Source: Ralstonia pickettii (GTDB lineage Bacteria > Pseudomonadota > Gammaproteobacteria > Burkholderiales > Burkholderiaceae). Taken from it: a DNA stretch of 64,000 nt. Shown here piece by piece: positions 30,556-42,018 of this stretch; positions within the stretch are counted from its first letter, which is position 1; each line of letters begins with the position of its first letter. Under the pieces are notes generated by a model. That model was given only the letters and a program-made list of their open reading frames with translations, was not told where the DNA came from and searched no databases. Where the stretch lies: positions 372,001-436,000 of the forward strand of contig NZ_MCGB01000057.1 of NCBI RefSeq assembly GCF_001699815.1, in the 5' to 3' direction. Position numbers and translations under genes: made by a program.

Positions 30556-33500
30556 CTACTCGTACACCGTTGCCACGTTCTCGGCATTGAGCGCCTGACG
30601 CAGCGCGGCGATCGCCGCTTCGCTCGGAACAATGCGCCACGCATCGCCGAGCACCGCTTCGCAGCGTGCCTGCTCACAAACGTAGTTGATGCGTACCGAG
30701 ACGCCATTGCCATCGGCCGCCACATGCGGCGAGAGCAGATCACGCAGCTTGGCCGCCGTTGAATCGCCATTCATCGACAGCCGGATCGCCCGCGCGAACT
30801 TGGCGCGCGCCTGCGTCATGTCCATGACCGACTCGGCTGTCACGCGCACGCCGCCAGTGAACATGTCATGGCGGGCGCTGCCCTGAACGATCAGCACTTC
30901 GTCTTCCTTGAACAGCGCGCGGTTGGCCTCGAAAACTTCGTTGAAGACCGTCACCTCGGTGGCTTCGCTGGCGGAGCCGTCGTCGAGCATCACGATCAGC
31001 ATCTTGCCGCGCTGCGTCATCTGGGTGCGCTGGCCTACGATCACGCCGGCCACGGTCTTGTTGCGCGCATCGCGGTTGCCGTAGCCGCCCCCGTTGCCCT
31101 TGTCGGTCACTTCGCGCGCCAGATCGGCCAGCGTCGTGCGTGCGAAGCGGCGCACCTCGTCACGGCATTCATCGAACAGGTGACCAGAAAGGTAAAAACC
31201 CAGCGCCTGCTTTTCTTCCTGCAGCTTGCGCTTGGTGGTCCAGGCCGGTTCGTCGACGAGTTCAGGGCGATGCTGCTCGGCATCGTCGCCGCTCATCAGA
31301 TCGAACAGCGACACCTGGTTGGCAGCGGCTGCCTTCTGCTCTGCGGCTTCCATGGCCAAGCCGATCGAAGCGAGCAGCTGCGCGCGGTTGGCGTTGAGGC
31401 TGTCGAAGGCGCCGGCGCGCACCAGCGCTTCGATCGTGCGGCGATTGACCTGGCGGCGGTCGACGCGTTCGCAGAAGTCAAACAAGTCCTTGAACGGGCC
31501 GTCTTCGCGTGCCCGCAGGATGTCCTCAATCGCGCCCTGGCCGCTGCCCTTCACGCCGCCCAGGCCGTAGCGGATGGTCTTGGCGTCGGTCGGTGCAAAA
31601 CGATACTGGCTTGCGTTGATATCCGGCGGCAGCACGGTCAGTCCGTTCTTGCCTCGGGCATCGTCGTAGAGGATCTTCACCTTGTCGGTGTCGTCCATGG
31701 CCAGCGACATGTTGGCTGCCATGAATTCGGCCGGGTGATGCGCCTTGAGCCACGCCGTGTAATACGCCAGCAGCGCATACGCGGCCGCGTGCGACTTGTT
31801 GAAGCCGTAGCCCGCGAACTTCTCCATCAGGTCGAAGATTTCATCGGCCTTTTCGGTGGAGAGCCCGTCCTTGGCTGCGCCCGCACGGAACAGCGCGCGG
31901 TGCTCGGCCATTTCTTCGGCCTTCTTCTTACCCATCGCTCGGCGCAGCAAGTCGGCGCCGCCGAGCGAGTAACCGCCCACGATCTGCGCCATCTGCATCA
32001 CCTGCTCCTGGTAGACCATGATGCCGTAGGTCTCCTTGAGCACCGGCTCGACGCGCGGATCGGGGTACTCCACCTTCTCGCGGCCGTGCTTACGTGCGCA
32101 GAAGCTGGGGATCAGGTCCATCGGGCCCGGGCGATACAGCGCCACGAGGGCGATGATGTCCTCAAAGCGGTCAGGCTTGGCGTCCTTCAGCATGCCCTGC
32201 ATGCCGCGGCTTTCCAGCTGGAACACGGCGACCGTGTTGGCCGTCTTCAGGATGTCGAACGCCTTCTTGTCCGTCAGCGGAATGTGGCTGCAGTTCCAAT
32301 CCGCCTTGGACGGATCGAGCATGCGGATGTAGCGCTCGGCCCAGTCAAGGATCGTGAGTGTGGTCAGGCCCAAGAAGTCGAACTTGACCAGGCCGACAGC
32401 TTCCACATCATCTTTGTCGTACTGACTGACGACGCCGGCATCTTCACCGCCTTGCGTGTAGAGCGGGCAGAAGTCGGTCAACTTGCCCGGGGCGATCAGC
32501 ACACCGCCCGCGTGCATGCCGACGTTACGCGTCATGCCTTCTACGCGTTGGGCGAGTTCCAGGAGCTGCTTGACCTCTTCTTCGTTGGCTTCGCGCTCGG
32601 CCAGCAGCGGCTCTTCCTTCTTGGCTTCTTCCAGTGTGACGAGCTTGCCCGGCTTGAACGGGATCAGCTTGGCCACGCCATCAACGAAGTTGTAGCCGAG
32701 ATCGAGCACGCGGCCCACGTCGCGCACCGCGGCCTTGGCGGCCATGGTGCCGAAGGTGGCGATCTGCGAGACGGCGTCCTTGCCGTACTTTTCCTTCACG
32801 TACTGGATGACGCGGTCGCGGCCGTGCTGGCAGAAATCGATGTCGAAGTCGGGCATCGACACACGTTCCGGATTCAGGAAACGCTCGAACAGCAGGTTGT
32901 ATTTGAGCGGGTCCAGATCGGTAATACCCAGCGCGTACGCCACCAGAGAGCCGGCGCCCGAACCCCGGCCCGGCCCCACTGGCACGCCATTGTTCTTCGC
33001 CCAGTTGATGAAGTCCGCAACGATGAGGAAATAGCCGGGGAAGCCCATCTTGATGATGGTGCCGGTCTCGAACTCCAGGCGGGCGTAGTACTCAGCGCGC
33101 TTGGATTCGCGCACCGCCTCGTCGGGAAACAGCACTTCCATGCGCTTTTCCAGCCCTTCCTTGGCGAGCTGGACGAGGTAGTCATCCAGCGACATGCCAT
33201 CGGGCGTCGGGAACAGCGGCAGCTTGGGCTTGCCCAGTTCCAGCTTGAGGTTGCAGCGCTGCGCGATCTGCACCGAGTTGGCCAGCGCGGACGGGATGTC
33301 GGCAAACAGCGCGCACATCTCGTCCTGCGTCTTGAAATACTGTTCGGTCGTGAAACGACGGGCGCGGCGCGGATTGGCAAGCAGTTCGCCCTCTGCAATG
33401 CAGGTGCGCGCTTCGTGGGCCGTGAAATCGTCCGGCGTCATGAACTGCACCGGATGCGTGGCCACCACCGGCAACTGCATGGCCGAGGCCAGCTTCACGG

Positions 33501-34074
33501 CCTGCTGAATATAGGCCTCGGTACCGGCGTGCCCGGCGCGCTGCAGTTCGATGTAGAAAGCGCCCGGAAACACGCGCGACCAGTTCGTCGCGAGCTTGCG
33601 CGCCAGCGCATCGTTTCCATTGGCCAGCGTCATGCCGATATCGCCCGCCATGGCGCCCGAGAGCGCCAGCAGACCGGTGGCCAGCGGCGCGTTCTCAACG
33701 CCCGGCTCGTCGAACCACTCGGGCGCGATTTCCGCGCGGCCGCGATGTTGGTTGGAGAGCCAAGCGCGGGCCAGCAACTGGCACAGGTTCAGGTAACCCT
33801 GCTTGTCACGCACCAGCAACAGCAGGCGCGTCGGCTTGTCGCGCTCGTCGTGATTGGTGATCCACACGTCGGCTCCGACGATGGGCTTCACGCCCTTGCC
33901 GCGCGCCTCCTTGTAGAAGCGCACCAGCCCGAAGGCATTGGCGAGATCGGTCAGCGCCAAGGCGCCCATGCCATCTTTGGCGGCAGCCTTGACGGCATCG
34001 TCGAGACGGACATTGCCATCGACGACGGAATATTCGGAGTGGAGACGGAGGTGGACGAAGCGCGGCGAATTCAT
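30556..34074 (-). CDS. dnaE: DNA polymerase III alpha subunit
   Basis: 1172-residue replicative polymerase. The N-terminal PHP domain begins [17 protein letters not shown]. The palm carries [19 protein letters not shown] and, near residue 405, [15 protein letters not shown] with the catalytic aspartates. Helix-hairpin-helix and OB-fold regions follow, and a C-terminal tau-binding tail completes the dnaE1-type chain. The ATG at 34074 (MNSPRFVHL) gives the family start; the frame runs 22 codons further without support. It is divergent from trhO. Confidence 0.97.
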   Translation of the reverse strand: MNSPRFVHLRLHSEYSVVDGNVRLDDAVKAAAKDGMGALALTDLANAFGLVRFYKEARGKGVKPIVGADVWITNHDERDKPTRLLLLVRDKQGYLNLCQLLARAWLSNQHRGRAEIAPEWFDEPGVENAPLATGLLALSGAMAGDIGMTLANGNDALARKLATNWSRVFPGAFYIELQRAGHAGTEAYIQQAVKLASAMQLPVVATHPVQFMTPDDFTAHEARTCIAEGELLANPRRARRFTTEQYFKTQDEMCALFADIPSALANSVQIAQRCNLKLELGKPKLPLFPTPDGMSLDDYLVQLAKEGLEKRMEVLFPDEAVRESKRAEYYARLEFETGTIIKMGFPGYFLIVADFINWAKNNGVPVGPGRGSGAGSLVAYALGITDLDPLKYNLLFERFLNPERVSMPDFDIDFCQHGRDRVIQYVKEKYGKDAVSQIATFGTMAAKAAVRDVGRVLDLGYNFVDGVAKLIPFKPGKLVTLEEAKKEEPLLAEREANEEEVKQLLELAQRVEGMTRNVGMHAGGVLIAPGKLTDFCPLYTQGGEDAGVVSQYDKDDVEAVGLVKFDFLGLTTLTILDWAERYIRMLDPSKADWNCSHIPLTDKKAFDILKTANTVAVFQLESRGMQGMLKDAKPDRFEDIIALVALYRPGPMDLIPSFCARKHGREKVEYPDPRVEPVLKETYGIMVYQEQVMQMAQIVGGYSLGGADLLRRAMGKKKAEEMAEHRALFRAGAAKDGLSTEKADEIFDLMEKFAGYGFNKSHAAAYALLAYYTAWLKAHHPAEFMAANMSLAMDDTDKVKILYDDARGKNGLTVLPPDINASQYRFAPTDAKTIRYGLGGVKGSGQGAIEDILRAREDGPFKDLFDFCERVDRRQVNRRTIEALVRAGAFDSLNANRAQLLASIGLAMEAAEQKAAAANQVSLFDLMSGDDAEQHRPELVDEPAWTTKRKLQEEKQALGFYLSGHLFDECRDEVRRFARTTLADLAREVTDKGNGGGYGNRDARNKTVAGVIVGQRTQMTQRGKMLIVMLDDGSASEATEVTVFNEVFEANRALFKEDEVLIVQGSARHDMFTGGVRVTAESVMDMTQARAKFARAIRLSMNGDSTAAKLRDLLSPHVAADGNGVSVRINYVCEQARCEAVLGDAWRIVPSEAAIAALRQALNAENVATVYE

Positions 34075-34163
34075 CCGCGTATTGTAACGGGTGACACCTT
34101 CCGCAAAGCATTCCGGGCGTGCCCGATTGACCCGGAGCAACCCCGCACGGCTGCGCGGGCGGC

Positions 34164-34169
34164 TATAAT
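34164..34169 (+). promoter_or_regulatory. Candidate -10 element of the trhO gene
   Basis: Perfect TATAAT in the dnaE-trhO divergent gap, 61 bp before the trhO ATG. No -35 at the right distance is obvious; a TTGACC lies too far upstream at 34127-34132. Confidence 0.4.
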
Positions 34170-34224
34170 TTCGGCTTACGAATCAACGGGTTACCCAAGG
34201 CGCCAGAAAATGGCGCGGCAGCAC

Positions 34225-35073
34225 ATGCAGATCGTCAATATTTCCGCTTACAAATTCGTCACCCTCGATGACCGCGAGACCTTGCGCCCCGCCCTGCTGG
34301 CCGAGTGCCAGGCGCGCGAGCTGAAGGGCACCGTGCTGCTGGCGCCCGAGGGCATCAACATCTTCCTGGCCGGCTCGCGCGAGGCCATTGACGGCATCGT
34401 CGGCTGGCTGCGCGCCGACGCCCGTTTTGCTGACCTCGCACCGAAGGAAAGCCTGTCCGACCACCAGCCGTTCCGCCGCCTGCTGGTGCGCATGAAGAAA
34501 GAAATCATCACCATGCGCCACCCGCTGATCCGGCCGGAAGACGGCCGCGCGCCGTCGGTCGCGCCGCCCGACCTGAAGCGGTGGCTCGACCAGGGCCACG
34601 ACGACGAGGGCCGCCCCGTGGTGATGCTCGACACGCGCAATGACTATGAGGTTGCCGTCGGCACGTTCAAGAACGTCGTCGAATACAACCTCAAGAAATT
34701 CACCGAGTTTCCTCCCGCCATTGCCGCGCACAAGGACGACTTTGCCGGCAAGACGGTCGTGTCGTTCTGTACCGGCGGCATCCGCTGCGAAAAGGCGGCG
34801 ATCCACATGCAGGAGATCGGTGTCGAGCGCGTCTATCAACTCGAAGGCGGCATCCTGAAGTATTTCGAGGAAGTGGGCGGCGCCCATTACGACGGCGATT
34901 GCTTCGTGTTCGACCACCGCACCGCTCTCAATGCCGAACTGCAGCCAGCAGGGCCGAAGCAGTGCTTCGCCTGCCGCGCCGTTGTCACGCCGGAAGAACA
35001 GCAGTCCGCCGAGTACATCCCCGGCCAGCGCTGTCCGCATTGCGCAGGCAACCAAACGCGCGCCGCCGCATGA
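34225..35073 (+). CDS. trhO: tRNA uridine(34) hydroxylase, rhodanese-fold (TrhO)
   Basis: 282-residue member of the TrhO/UPF0176 family that hydroxylates U34 of certain tRNAs using O2, on the way to cmo5U or related modifications. An acylphosphatase-like N-terminal domain ([13 protein letters not shown]) precedes a rhodanese domain whose loop [13 protein letters not shown] contains Cys182 and Cys188. A C-terminal tail adds CFACRAVV and CPHC, a probable zinc site. The ATG at 34225 ([11 protein letters not shown]) fits the family; one at 34210 is also in frame. Its stop overlaps the next small gene. Confidence 0.92.
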   Translation: MQIVNISAYKFVTLDDRETLRPALLAECQARELKGTVLLAPEGINIFLAGSREAIDGIVGWLRADARFADLAPKESLSDHQPFRRLLVRMKKEIITMRHPLIRPEDGRAPSVAPPDLKRWLDQGHDDEGRPVVMLDTRNDYEVAVGTFKNVVEYNLKKFTEFPPAIAAHKDDFAGKTVVSFCTGGIRCEKAAIHMQEIGVERVYQLEGGILKYFEEVGGAHYDGDCFVFDHRTALNAELQPAGPKQCFACRAVVTPEEQQSAEYIPGQRCPHCAGNQTRAAA

Positions 35074-35195
35074 AGCGCCTCGCCGCCCTCCTCCTCGTCA
35101 GCGCGCTTTGCCTTGCAGCATTGGGAGGTTGGGCGACGAACTGCGAGGGCGGATCGAACCGCGGCGTCTTCTGCGGAGCGGGCACGCGGTTCTGA
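35070..35195 (+). CDS. Small exported peptide of unknown function
   Basis: A 41-codon gene whose ATG overlaps the trhO TGA. The product starts [18 protein letters not shown], a clear signal-peptide-like segment (two basic residues then about 17 hydrophobic ones), followed by a short Gly/Asn/Ser-rich part with two cysteines (NCEGG and FCGAG) that could form a disulfide. No lipobox is convincing. A strong terminator follows 22 bp after the stop, so the gene is enclosed in the trhO transcript. I do not recognise the family; it may be a spurious frame, but signal peptide, coupling and terminator position argue for a real gene. Confidence 0.5.
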   Translation: MKRLAALLLVSALCLAALGGWATNCEGGSNRGVFCGAGTRF

Positions 35196-35216
35196 TCCTT
35201 CATTGCGTGCCAGCAA

Positions 35217-35243
35217 AAAAACGCCGGACATGCCGGCGTTTTT
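35217..35243. terminator. Bidirectional terminator between the trhO unit and the WrbA-like gene
   Basis: AAAAACGCCGG (35217-35227) pairs with CCGGCGTTTTT (35233-35243) around a 5-base loop, giving a T tail on both strands. It can serve the plus-strand trhO unit and the convergent minus-strand flavoprotein gene. Confidence 0.88.
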
Positions 35244-35259
35244 CTTTGAGCGATCCGGT

Positions 35260-35832
35260 TTACTGACGGCCGCGCACAAACTGGTTCGTGATCGCAACAA
35301 TGCGCTCGCCGAACAGCTTGGCGGTTTCCAGGTCGCCCGGCAGCGGACCTTCCTCGGGGCTCGCATCCGACGGCGATTGCGCCAGCGCGCCGCCAAAACC
35401 CGCCAGGTAGTTCACGTCGTTGCGCGTGGCGGCTTTGCTGTTGGCCGGCATCATGCCCGTGCCGACCCAGATCATTCCGTGCTGCTGCGACAGCGTCCAC
35501 AGGTACTGGATCGACGCGTACTTGTCGCCGTTCATCGACGCGGAATTCGTGAACCCCGCGGCGATCTTGTCCTTCCATGCGCCGGTGAACCATGCCTTGG
35601 ACGACGCATCGGCAAATTTCTTGAAGTCGCCCGAAACGCCGCCCATGTAGGTCGGCGCACCAAAGACGATCGTGTCGACGCCGGCCAGCAGGGCCCACGT
35701 GTCGTCATTGACGTCTGTCACCGAAATCAGATGTGCTTCCGCGCCGGCGCCTTGCACGCCTGCAAACACGGCCTCGGCTTGCTTCTTGGTGTGGCCATAA
35801 CCGCTGTGATAAACGACTGCAACTCGTGCCAT
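35260..35832 (-). CDS. Flavodoxin-fold NAD(P)H:quinone oxidoreductase (WrbA-like)
   Basis: 190-residue flavodoxin-like protein. The FMN phosphate loop is in VVYHSGYGHTKKQAE near the N-terminus, and GAPTYMGGVSGDFKKFAD and the AAGFTNSASMNGDK segment contact the flavin ring. It reduces quinones by two electrons in the cytoplasm, protecting against redox stress. Slightly shorter and more divergent than E. coli WrbA, so I leave the symbol out. It is single, 78 bp from the pirin gene upstream. Confidence 0.88.
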   Translation of the reverse strand: MARVAVVYHSGYGHTKKQAEAVFAGVQGAGAEAHLISVTDVNDDTWALLAGVDTIVFGAPTYMGGVSGDFKKFADASSKAWFTGAWKDKIAAGFTNSASMNGDKYASIQYLWTLSQQHGMIWVGTGMMPANSKAATRNDVNYLAGFGGALAQSPSDASPEEGPLPGDLETAKLFGERIVAITNQFVRGRQ

Positions 35833-35910
35833 GGGAATCCTCTTGGGGTTGGGGTACCGCGGGGGAACAACGGAAAAGAAAAATGGCGCACACAGCGTGC
35901 ACCACGAACA

Positions 35911-36609
35911 TTACGGCAGATCGAACACCAGCACTTCGCTGTCTTCGCCGCCAGACAGCATCACCGTCTCTTCTTGCGTCAGCTTGGCGGCGTCGCCGCC
36001 CACCAGCGTGCGACCGTTGACGCTCACCTTACCGCGCACGACGTGCACATAAGCGCGGCGGCCTGCGGCGATCGGCAGGGACGCAGTTTCTGCTCCATCG
36101 AACTTGCCGGCGTAGAGGGCCATGTCCTGGTGCACTTTCACCGATCCGTCACGGCCGTCGGCGCTGGCGATCAGGGCCAGCTTGCCGCGCTTGGCCGCCT
36201 CGTCGAAATGGCGTTCTTCGTAACCCGGCGTCAGGTTCAACTGCGCCGGCAGCACCCAGATCTGCAGAAAATGCGTGGTCTGGTCCTGCGCGTGGTTGAA
36301 CTCGGAGTGACGCACACCTGTCCCAGCCGTCATGCGTTGCACGTCGCCCCGGCGCAGCACGCTGCCGTTGCCCATGCTGTCCTTGTGCGCCAGCTCGCCG
36401 TCGAGCACGTAGCTGATGATTTCCATGTCGCGGTGGCCATGGGTGCCAAAGCCCATGCCGGCGGCGACGCGGTCCTCATTGATGACACGCAGCGGCCCGA
36501 ATTGAACGTGCTGCGGGTCCATGTAATCGGCAAACGAGAAGCTGTGATACGACTTGAGCCAGCCATGGTCTGCGTAACCGCGATCTTGAGAGGGGCGGAT
36601 TTCAATCAT
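35911..36609 (-). CDS. Pirin family protein
   Basis: 232-residue double-cupin pirin. The metal ligands are visible as THGHRDMEII (two His) and RHSEFNHAQ (His and Glu) in the N-terminal cupin; the conserved FSFADYMDPQHVQFGPLRV lies just before. Bacterial pirins may act as quercetin dioxygenases or as redox-responsive regulators. The ATG at 36609 (MIEIRPSQDRG) has an AGGAG-like site upstream. It is divergent from a LysR gene that probably controls it, a common arrangement. Confidence 0.93.
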   Translation of the reverse strand: MIEIRPSQDRGYADHGWLKSYHSFSFADYMDPQHVQFGPLRVINEDRVAAGMGFGTHGHRDMEIISYVLDGELAHKDSMGNGSVLRRGDVQRMTAGTGVRHSEFNHAQDQTTHFLQIWVLPAQLNLTPGYEERHFDEAAKRGKLALIASADGRDGSVKVHQDMALYAGKFDGAETASLPIAAGRRAYVHVVRGKVSVNGRTLVGGDAAKLTQEETVMLSGGEDSEVLVFDLP

Positions 36610-36687
36610 TTTGATGAATCTCCTATCCAAATTACTGCGCTGATGTGTGAATGGTACGCAGATTGGCTATAGTTGAGAGGCAAGGCT

Positions 36688-36704
36688 TTGATTCAATACA
36701 TCAA
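36688..36704. promoter_or_regulatory. Candidate LysR-type operator in the pirin-LysR gap
   Basis: TTGAT (36688-36692), seven bases, ATCAA (36700-36704): an interrupted palindrome of T-N11-A type immediately before the LysR ATG at 36716. Position suits autorepression of the regulator and control of the divergent pirin gene. Confidence 0.5.
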
Positions 36705-36715
36705 AAATTCTGAAC

Positions 36716-37618
36716 ATGGCGCTATCGCTGGAATCTCTGGAAGTGCTGGATGCGATTGAACGCAAGGGCAGCTTTGCCGCCGCGGCGCACGAACTGGGCA
36801 AAGTGCCCTCGGCGCTCACTTATGTGGTGCGCAAGCTGGAAGACGATCTCGATGTGCTGCTGTTTGACCGACGCCGCCACCGTGCCGAACTCACGCCCGC
36901 CGGCCGCGCGCTGCTCGACGAAGGTCGCCACCTGCTGCAGGCCGCCGACGACCTCGCCCGCCGCGTCAAACGCCTCGCCACCGGTTGGGAAGCCACGTTG
37001 ACCATCGTAGTCGACGATCTCGTGCACTTTCGCGCACTCATGCCCGTCATCCAGGATTTCTACGCCGAAAACACCGCCACGCGCTTGCGCTTCTGCCGTG
37101 AGGTCCTGGCCGGCACGTGGGACGCACTGCTTTCGGGCCGCGCAGATCTGCTGATCGGGCCGGCGCAGGTGATGCAGGTGCAGGGCATTCAGACGCGCAC
37201 GGTGGGCAACATCCCGTTCGTGTTTGCGGTGGCGGCACATCATCCGCTGGCGCAAATGGAGGAGCCGTTGCCTGCGGCCGCCATCACGCGGCATCGTATC
37301 GTTGCGGTGGGGGATACATCGCGCAATCTGCCTGCACGCACCATTGGTGTGATGGCTGGACAGGACACGCTGGTGGTGCCATCCATGACCGACAAGGTGC
37401 AGGCACAGATTCGTGGCCTGGGCTGCGGCTGGTTGCCGGTGCCGTTGGCACAACCGTATCTGGATTCTGGCGTGCTGATCGCCAAGGAAACCACCGAAGA
37501 CAAGCGCGCCGCCACCTTTCAGGTTGCCTGGCGCAACAACATGCGCGGCAAGGCGCTGCAATGGTGGGTCGACAAGCTGGAAGACCCGCGCCTGGGGCAG
37601 GCCCTGATGATGCAATAG
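36716..37618 (+). CDS. LysR-type transcriptional regulator
   Basis: 300-residue LTTR. The N-terminal winged helix reads [20 protein letters not shown] followed by the recognition helix [16 protein letters not shown], then the effector-binding periplasmic-protein-like domain (about residues 90-300). It is divergent from the pirin gene, which it likely controls together with itself; relatives beside pirin genes are YhaJ-like. The effector is not known. Confidence 0.93.
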   Translation: MALSLESLEVLDAIERKGSFAAAAHELGKVPSALTYVVRKLEDDLDVLLFDRRRHRAELTPAGRALLDEGRHLLQAADDLARRVKRLATGWEATLTIVVDDLVHFRALMPVIQDFYAENTATRLRFCREVLAGTWDALLSGRADLLIGPAQVMQVQGIQTRTVGNIPFVFAVAAHHPLAQMEEPLPAAAITRHRIVAVGDTSRNLPARTIGVMAGQDTLVVPSMTDKVQAQIRGLGCGWLPVPLAQPYLDSGVLIAKETTEDKRAATFQVAWRNNMRGKALQWWVDKLEDPRLGQALMMQ

Positions 37619-37680
37619 GCGCCTCGCGCGGACAAATCGCGCACAATAGCGTCATCGACCTCTGCGCCTGGAGCGTTGCG

Positions 37681-38625
37681 TTGTCCCAAGCCAATCTCGA
37701 TTTTCCGGAATCCACCACGTCGTCGCGCGGCCAATACCGTGGCCGCTTTGCGCCCTCTCCCACGGGGCCGCTGCATATCGGCTCGCTGGTCACCGCGCTG
37801 GCCAGCTGGCTGGATGCACGCGTCCACGGCGGCGCGTGGCTGGTGCGCATTGAAGACATCGATTTCCAGCGCAACGTGCCCGGCGCCGACCGCGATATCC
37901 TCGCCACACTGGATGCACTCGGGCTCATTCCCGACGAGGCTCCGCAGTGGCAGAGCACGCACCTGTCACGCTTTGAACAGGCGCTGGAGCAGTTGCAGGC
38001 CAACGGCAACCTCTACCCGTGTGGCTGCACGCGCCGCGAGATTGCGGATTCCGTCACCAGCATCGACGCCAACGGGCACCTGCGTCACCAAACCCTCATC
38101 TATCCCGGCACGTGCCGCAACGGACTGCACGGCCGTCCGCCGCGCGCATGGCGCGTGCGTGTGCCGGATGCCGATGCCGCGACCATCTGCTTCAACGACC
38201 GTTGGCAAGGCATGCAATGCCAGAACCTGGCTGAAGCCGTAGGGGACTTCGTGCTCAAGCGCGCGGACGGCATGTGGGCGTACCAGATTGCGGTGGTGGT
38301 GGACGATGCCACGCAAGGCATCACGGACGTCGTGCGCGGCGCCGACCTGCTCGACTCGACGCCGCGCCAGATCTATCTGCAGCAGCTGCTCGGGCTGCCC
38401 GCGTTGCGCTATCTGCACGTGCCGGTGGTCGTGAACCCCGACGGCGAAAAACTCAGCAAGCAGACGGGCGCGCGCGCCATCAACCGTAGTCAACCGCTGG
38501 CCGCGTTGACGGAAGCGGCCCAACACCTCGGGCTCGACATTCGCGCGGGCGATGTGGAGGGGTTCTACCGGGACGCCGTCCCGGCATGGGCCAATCGCCT
38601 GGCACAACCTGCCCGGTGCGATTGA
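37681..38625 (+). CDS. gluQ: Glutamyl-Q tRNA(Asp) synthetase
   Basis: 314-residue class I synthetase fragment that attaches glutamate to queuosine in tRNA(Asp). The HIGH-type motif is [19 protein letters not shown], and the KMSKS-type motif is EKLSKQTGA. The zinc site uses the cysteines in [10 protein letters not shown] and later YPGTC. It lacks the anticodon-binding domain of GluRS, as expected. The start is a TTG at 37681, about 7 bases after GGAG; the frame is open further upstream inside the LysR gene. A terminator follows. Confidence 0.92.
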   Translation: MSQANLDFPESTTSSRGQYRGRFAPSPTGPLHIGSLVTALASWLDARVHGGAWLVRIEDIDFQRNVPGADRDILATLDALGLIPDEAPQWQSTHLSRFEQALEQLQANGNLYPCGCTRREIADSVTSIDANGHLRHQTLIYPGTCRNGLHGRPPRAWRVRVPDADAATICFNDRWQGMQCQNLAEAVGDFVLKRADGMWAYQIAVVVDDATQGITDVVRGADLLDSTPRQIYLQQLLGLPALRYLHVPVVVNPDGEKLSKQTGARAINRSQPLAALTEAAQHLGLDIRAGDVEGFYRDAVPAWANRLAQPARCD

Positions 38626-38628
38626 CCC

Positions 38629-38652
38629 CGGCGGCTGGAGCGCCGCCGTTTT
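38629..38652 (+). terminator. Rho-independent terminator after gluQ
   Basis: CGGCGGC (38629-38635) pairs with GCCGCCG (38642-38648) over a 6-base loop, followed by four T. It lies directly behind the gluQ stop, in the 39-bp gap to the convergent helicase gene. Confidence 0.7.
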
Positions 38653-38664
38653 CAGTCGACTGAC

Positions 38665-40161
<1,497 letters not shown>

Positions 40162-40325
40162 AGGGGAGATGCGGCATGCCGGTTGGCATGGCGGCGCGCC
40201 AGACCCAAGCGGAGAATCCCGCGTGCGGCTCGCGCAAAGCGTTAAAGATCAAAAGTTTATCACGTGAGACCCCACCCGGGACGGATGATGGGCCCACCCA
40301 GGCCAATGCCGGCGCCACAGCTGCC

Positions 40326-40339
40326 TTGACACGGATCAA
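40326..40339. promoter_or_regulatory. FNR/ANR-like box upstream of the ODP/MBL gene
   Basis: TTGAC-ACGG-ATCAA matches the FNR/ANR consensus TTGAT-N4-ATCAA at nine of ten defined positions; with flanking bases it is a perfect inverted repeat CTTGA-N6-TCAAG (40325-40340). It lies 62 bp before the ATG of a probable oxygen-binding di-iron protein. I see no good -10 at the ideal distance on the plus strand. A TAAACT on the minus strand at 40254-40259 may belong to the helicase gene. Confidence 0.55.
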
Positions 40340-40400
40340 GTATGGCCGGCACGCGCTGCGCCACCATCCGGGCATTGCCACCTGCGCCCTGCCCTCTCCC

Positions 40401-41216
40401 ATGGTCACCACGCTTTATGAATCGCCCGGACATGCCTGCCTGATGTTTTCCGACCTGGTCGACGATCACGACGACCTGCCAGTGCAGACCAACCAGTTCC
40501 TCATCGTCGATCACGGACACGGCGCGCTGATCGATCCGGGCGGCCAGATGACCTACAACGCGCTATTTCTGGCCATGAACCGGTACTTTCCGCCCAAGCA
40601 GCTCGACTACGTGCTGGCTTCGCATGCGGACCCGGACATCGTCGCGTCGGCGGGAAGGTGGCTCACGAGTTCCAGCTGCGACATCCTGATCTCGCGCGTG
40701 TGGGAGCGCTTTCTGCCGCATTTCTGCGCCGTCGGCAAGACCGAGGGGCGCATCGTGCCGATCCCGGATACGGGCATGGCGATTCCGCTGGGGCAATCGC
40801 ACTTGCTGGCGGTACCGGCGCATTTCCTGCATTCGGAAGGCAATTTCCAGTTCTACGATCCGGTGTCGCGCATCCTGTTCTCGGGCGATCTGGGAGCATC
40901 GATGGTGCACGCCAACGTGGCCGCCAAACCCGTGGACGATTTTGATGCGCACCTGCCGCTCATGGCACCTTTCCACCGTCGCTACATGAGCGGCAACCGC
41001 GTATGCCGGCTGTGGGCGCAGATGGTGCGCGGATTGCAGATCGAATGGATCGTGCCGCAGCACGGCCAGCCCTTCCGCGGGTCGGCCATGGTCAACCGGT
41101 TCATCGATTGGGTGGAAACGCTCGACTGCGGCATCGACCTGATGACGCCAGAGCTCTTCCGTCTGCCCGCCTTGCCGAACGCACCGGCGGGCGCGACGCT
41201 CAGGGCGCGGGCTTAG
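40401..41216 (+). CDS. MBL-fold oxygen-binding di-iron (ODP-type) protein
   Basis: 271-residue metallo-beta-lactamase-fold protein similar to the MBL module of flavodiiron proteins (FprA/ODP). Metal-ligand segments: SHADPDIVAS in place of HxExDH, AHFLHSEGNFQFYD, the bridging FSGDLGASM, and VPQHG. There is no flavodoxin domain, so it cannot reduce O2 or NO alone with FMN; stand-alone ODP proteins serve as O2 sensors or need a separate flavodoxin. The ATG at 40401 is chosen because the open frame upstream to 40176 looks non-coding and contains the FNR-like box. It overlaps the convergent TetR gene by 17 bp. Confidence 0.82.
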   Translation: MVTTLYESPGHACLMFSDLVDDHDDLPVQTNQFLIVDHGHGALIDPGGQMTYNALFLAMNRYFPPKQLDYVLASHADPDIVASAGRWLTSSSCDILISRVWERFLPHFCAVGKTEGRIVPIPDTGMAIPLGQSHLLAVPAHFLHSEGNFQFYDPVSRILFSGDLGASMVHANVAAKPVDDFDAHLPLMAPFHRRYMSGNRVCRLWAQMVRGLQIEWIVPQHGQPFRGSAMVNRFIDWVETLDCGIDLMTPELFRLPALPNAPAGATLRARA

Positions 41217-41910
41217 CTGCCGGGCTCGGGGCGGCGGGCAGGATGATCTTCATCATGGCGCCCGACAGTTCGACGGCCAGCACCTGCGCATCGATGCGCG
41301 ACGGGTCGTGCCAGGTGTACATGAAGCCCATGACGCCGCCCATCGAGTGCGCCGCGACACGCGCATCGCCAAAGTCGAACACGCCGGCGCGCTTGCCCTC
41401 GTCGAGCAGCGCATAGAGATCGCGGTAGTAACCGCGCGACATGCCGTGCAGCCATTCCACAGTTTCGGGGCGCAGGTATTGGCGGTCACGATACGTCAGC
41501 GCAGCGGCGTAGTGACAGTCGATGCAACGGCGCGCCATTTCCAGCAGACACGCCTGCAAGCGCTCTCGCACAGGCAGCGCCGGGTTGGCGGTTTCGCGGA
41601 TGGCCGACAGGCAGATCTGCGCGGCCTCGCGGCACAGGATGTCGAAAATCTCGTACTTGTCGGTGAAGTAGTAGTACACCGCCGGCTTGGTCACCCCAAG
41701 CGCGTTGCACAGGTCGCTCATCGTCATGCCGGCATAGCCCTTCGTGAAGAAGAGCTGCGCAGCCGTGTCGAGAATCTGCCGGCGGCGGGCCTCCTGCCGC
41801 TCGGCGATGTGGGGGCGCGTGGCCGGCGGTGTGATGCTGGGGGCGTCGGCGGCCCCGATGTCAGCAGACGGATGCGCGTCAGGAACGGCAGATTTGCGGG
41901 CGGTGGACAT
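41200..41910 (-). CDS. TetR family transcriptional regulator
   Basis: 236-residue repressor. After a disordered N-terminus the helix-turn-helix domain reads ILDTAAQLFFTKGYAGMTMS, then LGVTKPAVYYYFTDKYEIF. The C-terminal ligand domain is typical of regulators responding to acyl-CoA or hydrophobic ligands, but no ligand can be named. The ATG at 41910 is preferred over an upstream in-frame ATG. It is divergent from the ligase-carboxylase operon, with a palindrome in the gap that could be its operator. Confidence 0.9.
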   Translation of the reverse strand: MSTARKSAVPDAHPSADIGAADAPSITPPATRPHIAERQEARRRQILDTAAQLFFTKGYAGMTMSDLCNALGVTKPAVYYYFTDKYEIFDILCREAAQICLSAIRETANPALPVRERLQACLLEMARRCIDCHYAAALTYRDRQYLRPETVEWLHGMSRGYYRDLYALLDEGKRAGVFDFGDARVAAHSMGGVMGFMYTWHDPSRIDAQVLAVELSGAMMKIILPAAPSPAAKPAP

Positions 41911-42018
41911 GGCGCATATTTTCGCATGTCGCCTGCAGATGCGCCGGGGCATGCGCGCATCTTGGCGACATCTTCGCTTCCCGATGCTTGACGCATCAAA
42001 GAACGCTTTCTATATTCT

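Noticed and set aside
34127-34132. TTGACC as -35 for the TATAAT before trhO
   Set aside because: The spacer would be 31 bp, far from the 16-18 bp needed.
30868-34224. A very long open frame on the plus strand opposite dnaE, running into trhO
   Set aside because: It is the antisense shadow of dnaE in high-GC DNA. Its translation is Arg/His/Gln-rich without any domain, and only the trhO part at its end is real.
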